A stretch of 27,105 nucleotides of DNA from Haplomitrium mnioides (taxonomy: Eukaryota > Marchantiophyta > Haplomitriopsida > Calobryales), in NCBI GenBank assembly GCA_049999725.1, contig JBNGIS010008718.1, positions 45,932 to 73,036 of the forward strand. The letters run 5' to 3'. Positions 9,808-19,537 of this stretch are shown here, in pieces. Numbering within the stretch: position 1 is the stretch's first letter; the number at the start of each line of letters is the position of its first letter. The position numbers and the translations under genes are program-made. The notes beneath the pieces are model-generated. The model ran no database searches. It was not told the origin of the DNA and saw nothing but the letters and a program-made list of their open reading frames with translations.

Positions 9808-10968
9808 CAACGCTTTCATATGAAGATAGTATATGTCAAAGGAAAACGACAAATCATAGACACTTTGACCCGCATGTCTCAACTCAACATCTTGTCGGAA
9901 GTTACAATTCATCCTACATTGTGGAGAGAAATGTTGGCTGGAGTCAAAGAACATGAAGAGATTATTGTTGCACAACAAAAGAAGTTGGTGAAAATGGTAA
10001 GGGGTTTGATTTTCTTTCAAGGCAAGTAATGGGTTTCTAATAACATCCAACTTTGCTATGAAGTTTTGCAAGAAGCACATGATTCTGCAATTGGTGGACA
10101 TGTTGGAATTGAGAAGACATTATGCAATCTTCAACATGTTTATTATTGGCCCAAGATGCACCGATTTGTGGAGGCATATGTTCAGAGTTGCTTGGCTTGT
10201 CAACAGAAAAAATCTACCAATCTTAAACGTAGAGGCTTATTGCAACTACTTCCCATCCCCAATCGACGTTGGGAACATATTAGTATGGATAAAATGATCC
10301 ATATTCGTCCAATGACCAAGTCAGTGACAGCAATAGAGTTAGCTTGCATTTATTTAAAAGCAATGTACTCTTATCATGGTCTCTCTAAAGTAATTATTTC
10401 TGGTCGCGGGACTCAATTCACTAGCATGTTTTGGCGCACAATATTTGGTCTTTTAAAAACCAAACTAGCCATGCATATTGCTTGCCACCTTGAATCTGAT
10501 GGTCAAATTGAAGGTGCCAACTGTACAATTGAAGATATGTTGCAAACATTTACCTTGGAAGAACAAGAGGAATGGGATTGGCTACTACCTCTGGTAGAGT
10601 TCTCTTATAGCAACTCTATCAATAGTTTCATAAGAGCCACACCTTTCTTTTTTATGTATGGTGAACATCATACTACGATCTCTAGTCTTCAACATCCATC
10701 ATTGTCAACCTCCAAGAGTCCAGCTGTTGATGATTTTCTTCATCGCCTCCACCACAAAATTCGACGAGCCAAGGAAAAACTTGCAGTTGCTTGTAATCGA
10801 CAAAAGCAATATGTTGATGCTTATCATCGAGAGGTCACTTTTGTTGTAGCTGACCAAGTCAGGCTCTCCACTTCCAATCTTCCTTTGCTTCATTCTCGTA
10901 AGCTTAGTGCTTGCTTTATTGACATATTTTCTATTTCTGCTCACATTGGAGAAGTTGCTTATCAATAG
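9808..10968 (+). pseudogene. Element A integrase with lost catalytic residue and internal deletion
   Basis: After a linker (stop TAA near 10027), the zinc-binding HHCC motif spans about 10078-10212 (HDSAIGGHVG...SCLACQQKK). The core keeps the first Asp in SMD (10288-10290). It then jumps to KMIHIRPM, missing about 23 residues compared with element B, an in-frame loss of about 69 bp. The second catalytic Asp is Gly: ISGRGTQF where ISDRGTQF is expected (GGT at 10402-10404). The Glu is kept at 10510-10512, and the spacing is the correct 35 residues. The open frame is otherwise long (10066-10968), so it looks like a gene that decayed mostly by a few specific hits. This integrase could not catalyse strand transfer. 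Confidence 0.88.
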
Positions 10969-11298
10969 GTTTTACCTTCTCATATGAAGATTCATCTAGT
11001 CTTTTATGTCTCTTTACTACAAGCTTTAGTTCCGCGCTCTTCCTCTTTTATAGGTACCCAGCAAGCCTCTCCACTGCATGAACTTTTTGATGGTCATGAG
11101 GAGTTTGAGGCTAAACAACTCTTGAAGAAACGTACACAACATTGTGGTTGTCATGAGATTGTAGAATATTTGGTTTCTTGGAAAGGCTACCTCCTTTATG
11201 AAGCTACTTGGGAGCCCTTGGAGAATTTGGCTAATGCATATGTGCTTGTTCACTCTTTTGAGACCTCTCTTACTTGCAACGAGGACGTTGCCTCTTAA
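10969..11298 (+). pseudogene. Element A integrase C terminus with chromodomain
   Basis: After a stop at 10966-10968 the frame reads HMKIHLVFYVSLL, the common gypsy motif after integrase. It continues to a chromodomain at about 11100-11260 with EYLVSWKGY and EATWEPLENL. In chromoviruses this module guides integration to marked chromatin. It ends just before the polypurine tract. Confidence 0.85.
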
Positions 11299-11299
11299 A

Positions 11300-11311
11300 A
11301 GTGGAGAGGAT
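11300..11311 (+). other. Polypurine tract of element A
   Basis: AAAAGTGGAGAGGA (starting about 11297) abuts the inferred 3' LTR. It is the expected plus-strand primer. Confidence 0.6.
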
Positions 11312-11872
11312 TATAACAATCACTAACTTTAGTAAGCAACAACTAAAAATAGAAGCATAATATAGAGTCAACTATGTCTAGAAGTCTATTACTAAGCTAG
11401 AGTATCAAAAAATGATTGCTACTATAGAGATAGTGACACATGGCAAGAGTTAAAGTCAACGACTTAAAGTTAAAAAGAAACTCTTGAAAGACTACTTTAG
11501 AAGAGGATAAGGGCACGTGAAAAGCATAAGATTAAAGCAAATAAAAGGTTCTTGGATAAGAACATATGATAGAAGAAGAACCAAAGAGAAATAGAAGGTT
11601 CTAAGAATAAGAACACGTAGCAGAAGGAGAATAAAAGTAGAGGGTGGTCCAATCAATAAGAGGGAAAAGGGTGGTCCAATTAGAGGAGGATAGAAAAAGA
11701 ACCAATGAGGTTCCGCCACCTATGTAAGCAAAAAGCTTTTCACTTAGTATATAAAGAAAGGAGAGTGTCTTGTTGGGCATCTCTTACCTTATGGGTTTTG
11801 CTTAAGTACCTTGTGCGCTACTCTTATATGTTATGCTTGTGCTAACTTGTTTGTGTAATATATAGTGTTACA
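11312..11872 (+). repeat. 3' LTR of element A (561 bp)
   Basis: It starts TATAACA (ancestral TGTAACA, with G to A at position 2) and ends TGTTACA, a good inverted match. It follows the polypurine tract. A TATA box (TATATAAAG) lies near 11748. U3 contains a duplicated AGGGTGGTCCAAT (near 11640 and 11668) and a looser repeat of about 60 bp. At 11873 element C coding sequence begins, fixing the right boundary. Confidence 0.75.
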
Positions 11873-12980
11873 TCAACTCAATCAGAAAGGACATTCCTCG
11901 ATCGTCTAGTAACCCCTTTGGCAAATACTCCGGAAATACATCCGCAAACTCTTTCAAAATATCATCTATCATGCAACTTTTGCTCTATTGAATTAACATG
12001 TTGAACTGATTTACGCTTCTTCACCAATAGTGTCAAACACCCTAAAAGAAATTTCTTTCCTTGTGAGGTAGCTTGAATTTGTCGTTTTACCCAATCAAAT
12101 TGAGCAGATTGATCTTCAAGCCAATGCAACCCTAAAATGATGTTATATTATATATATGTAATAATAAATTGCACACATTCTACATACTCTTTTCCAATCC
12201 TTAGAAAGAATGGCTTTTGAGAGTAAAACACGTCATGTTTTTGGCTATGAGCTATGGTTACAACACTCCCCTTGATAGGCTTAAATTTTGCTTTGATTAT
12301 CTTAGCAAAATGTAGTGACATAAAATTTCAAAGCTCCCACTATCCACCAACTTTCTACAAGAATGCTCCTCAATCATACCATCAAGATAGAACAAAGTAC
12401 CTCGATTCCTTGTTGAAACTTTAATTCTATTAGAGCTTACAAAGTTTTGATTATGTTGTTCAAATAGTTGATGACGTGATCAAGCTTATGTAGCAGTAAG
12501 TAATGAGTCATGTTGCTTTGTCATGTGTATTGCTCATTCTAATTGAGTAGGTTATCTTATTGTAACTTCCATTCTCGTGCGAGGCTTCAATCCTCGAACA
12601 AAGTGGTCTAATGTTTCTTCTTTTCTTATATCAAGAATTTGCATAGTTGTATCATGAAATGTGTATCATAGCTTCTAACAGTACCAAGTTGCTTTAATTT
12701 GGCCAATCAATTTCTTGCTACTTTTGAAGCATTTGCAACCCTAAATCTTGATATCACCGCTTCTTTGAACTCACACCAAGAAACAATAAGAGCAACAAAT
12801 CCATATTGTGCTTGTTCTATTTGAAATCTCTACCAAGTTTTTGCAACTCCATCCAATTGACTTGTCGCAAATAGAATTCGTCGACCATCTCTTCTAATGT
12901 TTATAGCTTCAAAATATTGCTCACAATTGAATATGAAGTTCTCAGATGCACCACAAACCATCCTCCCATCATATGCTTAT
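11873..12980 (-). pseudogene. Element C gag, protease and pre-RT remnant
   Basis: Reading leftward, gag continues from the break with AYDGRMV and NFIFNCEQYFEA (12980 to about 12560). The protease motif VDSGSF lies near 12345. The segment up to the RT (DDILKEFADVFPE) runs near 11900-11970. Many stops interrupt it. Compared with element B, about 215 bp carrying the CCHC zinc knuckle are missing between gag and protease, near 12465. Element E lacks the same segment. The right end joins 18248 after removal of B and one CTTAT. Confidence 0.8.
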
Positions 12981-13401
12981 TGTAAAGGAACTCAAAAAGA
13001 ACTCAAAGACCAACTTCCAAATAAGTAATACTTCAAGAAAACTCTAAAAAAGTTACACAACTCAAAGCCAATAAGCAAAACAAAGCCAAGCAACCAAAGA
13101 ACCCAAGTGATTCGAGAAGAGCTCTAGAATGAGAAGTGGGGCTAAGAAGCCCTTTTATTTATGCAAGAGAAGAGGGTGTCATCCCTCTTTCTTCACTTAC
13201 AAGTCACTTCTCATTTCAGCCCTAAAGGTGACTCTCTACCAAAAGTGACTTCGAATGTAAGCAACCTAAAAGTGACTCTCCACCAAAAGTGATTTCAAAA
13301 GCAAGTAATCCAATCTTAACCTTAAAAGTGACTCACTACCACTTCTTTTACTCCTCTCTATTTTCTTATAAATAACACAACCTTATCCTTGTACTATTAC
13401 A
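12981..13401 (-). repeat. 3' LTR of element B (421 bp)
   Basis: On the minus strand it starts TGTAATAG (13401) and ends TTTACA (12981). It lacks 19 bp present in the 5' LTR at a GCCAAG direct repeat. U3 carries tandem AAAAGTGACT-type repeats. TATA-like sequences are GTTATTTATAAG near 13370 and a degraded GCATAAATAA near 13160. Confidence 0.9.
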
Positions 13402-13414
13402 TAATCTCCGCCGT

Positions 13415-14940
13415 CTAGTCGATGAAGTCCTCGTCATTGCCGCAACTTTCAAAAATTTTAGTAGCTTCTTGAGCATTCTCAAGATTTGAAGAAGGTTCCC
13501 AATTAGCATCATGAAGTGGATAGCCTTTCCACAAAGCCTTGTATTGAACTTGTGGATGCCACCCACGCTTGATAACTCTTTTTGCCAAAATATAGTCTAC
13601 TTCAAATTCTTTATGATCATCAAGAACAATGGCCAGAAGAGGAAGTTGAGCACAATTTGGAAAAGAAAATGGACTAGGAACAAAAGGCTTAAGTTTAGAC
13701 ACATGGAACACAAGATGAATCTTCATATGAAGAGGAAGATCAAGTTTATAAGCAACATGAGAAATAACCTAAGAAATAGAAAGGACCAATCCAAGCAGGA
13801 GATAACTTACAAACTTAAACTTGAGTATCTAAAGACAATGGAAGATCATGAGTGGATAACATAACTTGGTCACCTAAAACATAAGAGCAATCACGATGAC
13901 GGCTATCGACATATTTTTTTGCCGATTTTGAGCATTAGTAAGATGGTTGCAAGCATCTTGCAAGGAAGAAGATAAAGGAGAAAAAAAATGGAAATACTTG
14001 GAACATTAGAAGAAGTAGGAGAAAGCAAACCATCAAGAACAAGAGGATGTTGACCCGAATTAAGAAGGAAAGGAGAAAACCTAGTACTTGCTTGTTTGGA
14101 GTTGTTGTAGACAAACTCCATAGCCAGTAAGAAACTATCCCAATCGGTGTGATGAACATTGATGAACGCACGAAGCATATCCTTCATAGTATGATTAGCA
14201 CGCTCTGTTTGCCAATCTGTTTACGGATGATAAGTAGTAAACATAGAAAGTTTGGCTCTTAGAAGTTTGAATAACTCTCGCCAAAACTTTCCAATGAAAC
14301 ATAGATCCCGATCAGATATTAACACCTTGGGCATTCCATGATGGCAAAAAACAATATCAAAGTAAATTTTTGCCAATTATGGAGCATCCACTATATCCAC
14401 CATTGGTGCTAAATGAATTTGCTTGCTCAGCTTGTCTACAAACACTACAATAGCAGTAAACCCACGAGGCGTAGTTGGAAGTGAAGTGACAAGATCCAAA
14501 CTTACATGTTCCCAATGAGCAGTAGGACATGGTAATGGTTGAAGAAGTCCTGCTGGTTTTTGATTTGAAGCTTTGTTTCGTTGACAACTTTCACACGAAC
14601 GAACAAAACCACGAACATCTCAAGCCAAGTTAGACCACCACCAAGTGCATTGAAGCAACTCTGTAGTTTAATCTACTCCAAGATGCCCAGAGATAGGAAT
14701 GTCATACGCTTCTTGTAAACAAGCCATTTGAAGCGTATCATCTTGTGGAACATATATTTGATGGCGTCGATAGAGAATACCATCTCGAATAGAGAAAGAA
14801 TGATACTCACTATCCTTGATGGTCAATCGTGCTTGAACGAGACTAAAGAAAGCATCTTCTTGTAGTTTTTGACAATAACTCCCACTAGTTGCCTCATCTA
14901 AATGTAAGATACTAATGCTGCTCACCTCTATTGTATTCAC
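13415..14940 (-). pseudogene. Element B integrase and chromodomain, degenerate
   Basis: Reading leftward from about 14940: an N-terminal zinc region with HLGVD and SCESCQR, then the integrase core. The second catalytic Asp is at 14311-14313 (ISDRD) and the Glu at 14203-14205 (QTERAN), with the correct 35-residue spacing. The C-terminal part at 14187-13903 (INVHHTDWDSFLLAMEFVYNN) is open. A chromodomain follows at 13726-13415 (ALWKGYPLHDANWEP). Stops interrupt it, including AAA-type to TAA near 14667, CGA to TGA (SNLA-stop-DV), CAA to TAA (DAP-stop-LAK) and CAA to TAA (HP-stop-TD). The catalytic triad itself survives, unlike in A and E. Confidence 0.88.
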
Positions 14941-16451
14941 TCAATGATACGACCTTCGTGATAGTGCATTAGGAATGGTGTAGAGCCTTCTTAGCTTGTA
15001 CTCTAGCTTGATATTAAAGAGTTGCAATTAATCTTCCCATCGATGATGGCAACTTGTCATATTTTCCAAATGGATTGATTGAAACAATGGTTTGTGATCT
15101 GTGCACATAAGTATAGGTCTTCTCAAAAGATAATGCCTCCATACTTTTGTAGCATAAACCATTGCTAATTGCTCTCGATCCCTTGCAAAATAGTTTCTTT
15201 CTACCGCATTCAATCGACATGACATGAAGGCAATTGGATGAAGTCCATCCTCAAACTCTTGCTACAAAACTGCTCCAATAGCAAAATTAGAAGCATCAAA
15301 ATCAACTATGTAGCGTGCCTTTGGATCATAATGCTGTAGAATAGGACGAGAAGAGACTCCATCTTTGAGCTGTTGAAATGCCACTTGCTCTTTGGCAGTC
15401 CATTGAAACTTAACCTCCTTGCCTAGCAGATCTGTAAGTGGTGTAGCAATATGTGCATAACAGTGGATGAATTGTCGATAGAAGCTTGCCAATCCATTGA
15501 AGGCTCTAATGTCCTTTGCCTCCTTTGGTGTTGGCCACTCAATAATAGCCTTGATTTTCTCTTCTTCTATCTTTATACCATTTGCATACACCTTGTGCTC
15601 TAAGTAAGTAACCTCTTACTTCCAAAATTTGCACTTGGATCTCCTACAATAAAACTTCCAATTGCGCAATCTTTGCAAAACTTCTTTTAGATGATTGCGA
15701 TGCTCAACTTCAGTTTTGCTAAAAATAAGAATGTCATCTAAGAATACCAAAACTAACTTATCTAATAACCCATCAAAAATTCGATGCATTTGATCCATGA
15801 ATATAGCTGGAGCATTAGTGAGACCAAATGTAAGGACCACTTAAAATGTCCATACCTTGTATGAAAAGCTGTCTTCAACACATCACTTGGCTTGATAGGA
15901 ATTTGCCAATAACCACTTCAAAGATCAAGCTTCAAAAAGAACTGCACACCACTCAGTTGATCCAACAAATCATCAGTACGTAGTAAAGAATAGGCATTCT
16001 TTACGATTTTCTTGTTCAAACCATGATAATCAATACAAAGACAAAATCCACCATCTTTCTTTGGTACAAAGAATACTGGTGCTCCCCAAAGCAAAGTACT
16101 ATGCTAAATGAAATCCTTCTCAAGAAGATCTGTCAAAGTCTTGCGAAGCTTTTCCAACTCTTGTAGCGATAACTTGTATATAGGCCGATTATACGGAATA
16201 CTTCATGGTATAAACTCAATTGAAAAGGGCATTTCACGATCATTTAGTAGCCCTTTTGGCAAATCATCTGGAAAAACATCTGAAAATTTCAAGATATCAT
16301 CAATCATTGAGGTTGGTATAGATTTCCCTCCCTCCTTATTCAAGTCCACAATAGGCTTGATCCATACAACAAAGACGAGCAACTCTTTCTCCATCAAAAC
16401 ATTATGCTGAACTGATTTGGGCTTCTTCACCAACGGTACCAAACGCCCCAA
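14941..16451 (-). pseudogene. Element B reverse transcriptase and RNase H, degenerate
   Basis: The pre-RT segment is open at 16451-16203 (KKPKSVQHN, SDVFPDDLP). RT follows with [10 protein letters not shown] and [13 protein letters not shown] 4-bp deletion near 15840 shifts the frame before VVLTFGLTNAPA. The catalytic FLDD is near 15733-15738. The thumb and connection segment is open at 15591-15262 (AFNGLASFYRQFIH, VDFDASNFAIGAVL). RNase H is open at 15225-15028 (MSCRLNAVERNYFARDREQL, CTDHKPLF). Stops at the joints include GAA to TAA (KFWK-stop-EV), CAG to TAG (AVL-stop-QEF) and TGG to TAG/TAA (WED-stop-LQLF). Domains are complete in length. Confidence 0.9.
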
Positions 16452-16496
16452 AAGAAATTGCCTTCCTTGTAAAGTAACTTGAATTTTTTGTTTTTC

Positions 16497-16832
16497 CTAA
16501 TGAACTTGAGCAAAACGATCTTCAAGCCAAGGTAAGCCCAAAATAATGTCATATTGTACGGGTGCAATAACAAAATCCATAGATTCCTCACAATCTTTGC
16601 TAATCCTTAGAAGAAATGGCTTGTGAGAATGGAATACCTCATGTTTTTGGCCATCGGCTATAGTCACAAAACTTCTTTTGATAGGCGAAGTCATAGCTTT
16701 GATTTTCTTTGGAAAACGTGGTGACATGAAATTTTCAAAACTTCCACAATCTACCAACATTCTACACAAATGCTCATCAACCATATCGTCTAGATGAAAC
16801 AAGGTACTTCTAATTCTTGTCGAACTTTTCAT
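16497..16832 (-). pseudogene. Element B aspartic protease region
   Basis: This open segment of 111 residues has the protease active-site motif as VDCGSFENF where VDSGSFENF is expected (element C keeps VDSG). It ends with the conserved LGLPWLEDRF. The enzyme would cut the polyprotein. Ser or Thr normally follows the catalytic Asp, so the Cys probably harms activity. Confidence 0.8.
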
Positions 16833-16876
16833 TCCATTGGAAGTAATTAAGCTCTCAGTAAACTGCTCAACTATCT

Positions 16877-17776
16877 TTATTGATGTCGATCATTTCTCTG
16901 ATTTTCTTCTTCATCAACTATCGCTTGAACAAGAGCACGTGGTCGACCTTGGCAACGTGGGCAATTTGCAATCATATAACCAAGTTGTCGACAGTAAAAA
17001 CATCCTCCACTTTGGTGTAGACACTCATTCTCTCTATTAGTGAGTGCCACTCTTTGCGTTGCATCAATCTCCATAGGTACAGCCTCATTTGCTAACACCC
17101 GAACATTTGGTAAAGCTTGTTGTGAACGTGGACGTGATCTAGCCTTGTTGGTTGCTAGTAGCGAGTCACATCATTGTGCCATGCTCATTGCTTCTTCTAG
17201 TTGAGAGGGCTCTCTCATTGTCACTTCCATTCTAATGCGAGGCTTCAATCCTCAAACAAAGCGATCCAAAGCTTCTCCCTCGCCCATATTAGTAATCTAC
17301 ATAATGATATTTTGAAATTGCATGACATAGCTCCTTACCGTACCAAGTTGCTTCAATTCCGCCAAACGATCTCTTGCCACCTTTGGAGCATTCAAAACCC
17401 TAAATCTTATATTTACCGCTTCTTTAAACTCTTGCTAGGAAGCAATTAGAGTGACAAATCCACATTGAGCTTGCCTAATTTGATGTCTCCACCAAGTTTT
17501 TGCCACTCCTTCCAACTGACTTGCAGCAAATAGAATTCTTCTACCATCCTTTCTTATATTGGTAGCCTCAAAATGTTGCTCACAATCGAACAATAAATTC
17601 TTAGATGCACTAGGAACCGTCTTCCTATTATAAGCCTTTGGCTTGGGAAACCGCACATAACTTTCTTCTTCTTGAAAAGGTGCCCTATTCCCCATTTGCA
17701 TTTGAACTTCTAACAAGCAAGAAAGATGTTCAATTCGTTGTTGCATCGCTTGCATCCTCTCTTCTTGATTCTCCAT
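16877..17776 (-). pseudogene. Element B gag with altered zinc knuckle
   Basis: The start is ATG at 17776 (MENQEERMQAMQQRIEHLS), just after the primer site. Capsid-like sequence follows (LLFDCEQHFEATN; GVAKTWWRHQI). A stop near 17435 comes where WQEF is expected (TGG to TAG). The frame resumes to 16877. A nucleocapsid CX2CX4HX4C zinc knuckle lies near 16960-17005, but its His is Tyr (CFYCRQLGYMIANC), a CAC/CAT to TAT-type change. Gag forms the particle and binds RNA. This copy retains the nucleocapsid segment that C and E lack. Confidence 0.87.
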
Positions 17777-17790
17777 TCCACCAAAAAGAA

Positions 17791-17806
17791 CATGGCTCTG
17801 ATACCA
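17791..17806 (-). other. Primer-binding site of element B (initiator Met tRNA)
   Basis: The minus strand reads TGGTATCAGAGCCATG starting one base after the 5' LTR. The first 13 nt match the complement of the plant initiator tRNA 3' end. Confidence 0.9.
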
Positions 17807-17807
17807 A

Positions 17808-18247
17808 TGTAAAAGAACTCAAAGAGAACTCAAAGGCCGACTTCCAAATAAGTAATACTTCAGGACAACTCTAAAAGAGTTACAAAACTCAAAGCCAATA
17901 AGCAAAACAAAGCCAAGAATACTAGCCAAAGCCAAGCAACCAAAGAACCAAAGTGATTCGAGAGGAACTCCAGAATGAGAAGTGGCGCTAAGAAGCCCTT
18001 CTATTTATACAAGAGAAGAGGGTGTCATCCCTCTTCCTTCTCTTGCAAGTCACTTCTCATTTCAGCCCTAAAGGTGACTCTCTACCAAAAGTGACTTCGA
18101 ATGCAAGTAACCTAAAAGTGACTCTCCACCAAAAGTGACTTCAAAAGCAAGTAATCCAATCTTAACCCTAAAAGTGACTCACTACCACTTTCTTTAATCC
18201 TACCTATTTTCTTATAAATAGCACAACCTTATGCTTGTACTATTACA
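17808..18247 (-). repeat. 5' LTR of element B (440 bp)
   Basis: It starts TGTAATAG at 18247 and ends TTTTACA at 17808 on the minus strand. A TATA box (GTATAAATAG) lies at about 18001-18010. U3 shows a tandem duplication of AAAGTGACT...CCAAAAGTGACTTC of about 60 bp (18070-18150). Confidence 0.92.
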
Positions 18248-18380
18248 CTTATGGTGTTGGAAATTGCTCATAACTCTCTTCTTCTCGAAAAGTTGCTTGT
18301 TCTTTCATCTTTTCTTTCAAAAGACATGAATATTCAAGTTGTCGTTCTATTGCTTGAACCACCACCTCTTGATTCTCCAT
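18248..18380 (-). pseudogene. Element C gag 5' fragment
   Basis: ATG at 18380 begins MENQEVVVQAIERQLEYS, matching the start of B's gag. It runs to the B insertion at 18248; the TAA created near the junction continues as AYDGRMV at 12980 when B is removed. This fixes B's insertion point inside C's gag. Confidence 0.85.
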
Positions 18381-18403
18381 GTAACTCACCACCAAAAAAA
18401 GAA

Positions 18404-18420
18404 CCATAGCTCTAAAACCA
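18404..18420 (-). other. Degenerate primer-binding site of element C
   Basis: The minus strand reads TGGTTTTAGAGCTATGG, the initiator-tRNA site TGGTATCAGAGCC with several substitutions. It lies directly inside the 5' LTR. Confidence 0.75.
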
Positions 18421-18421
18421 A

Positions 18422-18841
18422 TGTAAAAGAACTCAAAGAACAAATCAAAATGAGTAAGAACTTTTAGTGAACTCTAATAGAGTTCTTCAACCAAATGTAA
18501 CTCAAGGACAAAGCTAAGACCAAGAGTGCAAGCAAAAACCAAGCAACCAAAGAACCCAAACAATTCAAGAGGAACTCTAAAATGAAGAAAGTGGCTATAA
18601 AACCTTTTTGTTTATACAAGAGAAGAGGGTGTTGTCCCTCTTTCTTCACTTACAAGTCACTTCTAATTTCAACCCTAAACTGATCACTTAACAGTCACTT
18701 CTAATTTCAACTTTAAAAATCTAAAAGTGACTTCAAAGAGAAGTAATCTAATCTCAACCCTAAAAGTCACCTCCTACTACTTCCTTCACTCCTCTTTTTT
18801 TTTTTTTATAAATAGCACAACATCATACTTGTACTATTACA
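18422..18841 (-). repeat. 5' LTR of element C (420 bp)
   Basis: It starts TGTAATAG at 18841 and ends TTTTACA at 18422. It contains a perfect 17-bp palindrome GAACTCTAATAGAGTTC (18469-18485) near its 3' end, and a T-run at 18795-18807 on the plus strand. Confidence 0.88.
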
Positions 18842-19007
18842 ACATGGATTTGAGGAAACATATATAAATAAGGAGAAATACATTATAATAATAATAAATA
18901 AAGTCTCAAAAATTCAAGATAGTTGATGTAGGCCAATGTTTTCACAATGTATCTAGTGCAAACTATTGTCAATGCCTTTGTAAAGAGGTCAAAGCAGTTG
19001 TCATGCC
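18842..19007 (-). pseudogene. Old copia RNase H remnant, C-terminal part
   Basis: From 19007 leftward to about 18900 the minus strand encodes HDNCFDLFTKAL and YIVKTLAYINYLEF. This resembles the ADxFTKAL C terminus of copia RNase H. The frame is open and continues in register from the part right of solo LTR D when one target copy is removed. About 18842-18900 is AT-rich with an ATA microsatellite and holds nothing else I recognise. Confidence 0.65.
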
Positions 19008-19537
19008 TGTAAAAAAGCTCGAAGACAAACTCCAAATGAGTAAGAACTTATGGTGAACTCTAATAGAGTTCTTCAACCAAATGACAATAAGGCAAGCAAA
19101 TCCACTACAAGATGACTCTAATAGAGCTATGCATCCAAATGCAACTCAATGCTTGAGCTAATACCAAGAATGTTAGTAAAAACTAAGCAACCAAAGAACC
19201 CAAGTGATTAGAAAGGAACTCCAAAATGAAGAGTGGAGTTGAAAAGCCCTTCTATTTATTCAAGTGAAGGAAGTGTCATCCCTCTTCTTTCATTTACAAG
19301 TCACTTCCAATTTCAGCCCTAAAAGTGATCATGTGTTACTTCTCTAAAAGTAGCTTCGAAGTCAAGTAATTTTTTTCCACTTTAACCTTAAGAGTAACCT
19401 TATACCACTTCACTTAAAGTAACTTTAAAGGTAAGTAGTTTTAAAATTATTTCAACCCTAAAAGTGACCCTCTACCACTTATTTCACTTTTTTCTAATTT
19501 CTTGTATATAGTACAACATCATGTTTGTATTATTACA
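19008..19537 (-). repeat. Solo LTR D of the B/C/E family (530 bp)
   Basis: On the minus strand it starts TGTAATA (19537) and ends TTTACA (19008). No internal element sequence adjoins it, so it is a solo LTR. Flanks are ATGCC (19003-19007) and ATGTT (19538-19542), a target duplication differing by two C/T changes. It holds the palindrome GAACTCTAATAGAGTTC at 19055-19071. Confidence 0.82.

Larger units (their letters stand above)
5934..11872 (+). mobile_element. Ty3/gypsy chromovirus-like element A (3' half in window, interrupted twice)
   Basis: The element's own sequence is 5934-6015 plus 8919-11872. The 5' LTR, gag, protease and start of RT must lie left of the copia element, outside the window. 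Domain order RT, RNase H, integrase, chromodomain is that of Ty3/gypsy chromoviruses. It ends in a polypurine tract and a 561-bp 3' LTR. It inserted into element C, whose minus-strand coding remnant begins at 11873. Its LTR is unlike those of B-F, so it is a separate family. Confidence 0.85.
12981..18247 (-). mobile_element. Complete Ty3/gypsy chromovirus-like element B (5267 bp)
   Basis: Both LTRs are present (12981-13401 and 17808-18247). They are flanked by a perfect CTTAT duplication (12976-12980 and 18248-18252). It carries an initiator-tRNA primer site, gag, protease, RT, RNase H, integrase and chromodomain. The LTRs differ at roughly 29 of about 421 aligned positions by eye (about 7%) plus one 19-bp indel. 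It is inserted in element C's gag, a member of its own family. Confidence 0.93.
11873..18841 (-). mobile_element. Ty3/gypsy element C (5' part), interrupted by B and cut by A
   Basis: C's own sequence is 11873-12980 plus 18248-18841. It has a 5' LTR (18422-18841), a primer site, gag, protease and pre-RT. Its remaining pol and 3' LTR must lie left of element A, outside the window. It belongs to the same family as B, D, E and F by LTR and protein similarity. Its right flank is ACATG (18842-18846); the other duplication copy is off-window. Confidence 0.85.

Noticed and set aside
13511-13864. 117-codon plus-strand frame
   Set aside because: It is antisense to element B's chromodomain and integrase end, which show clear motifs.
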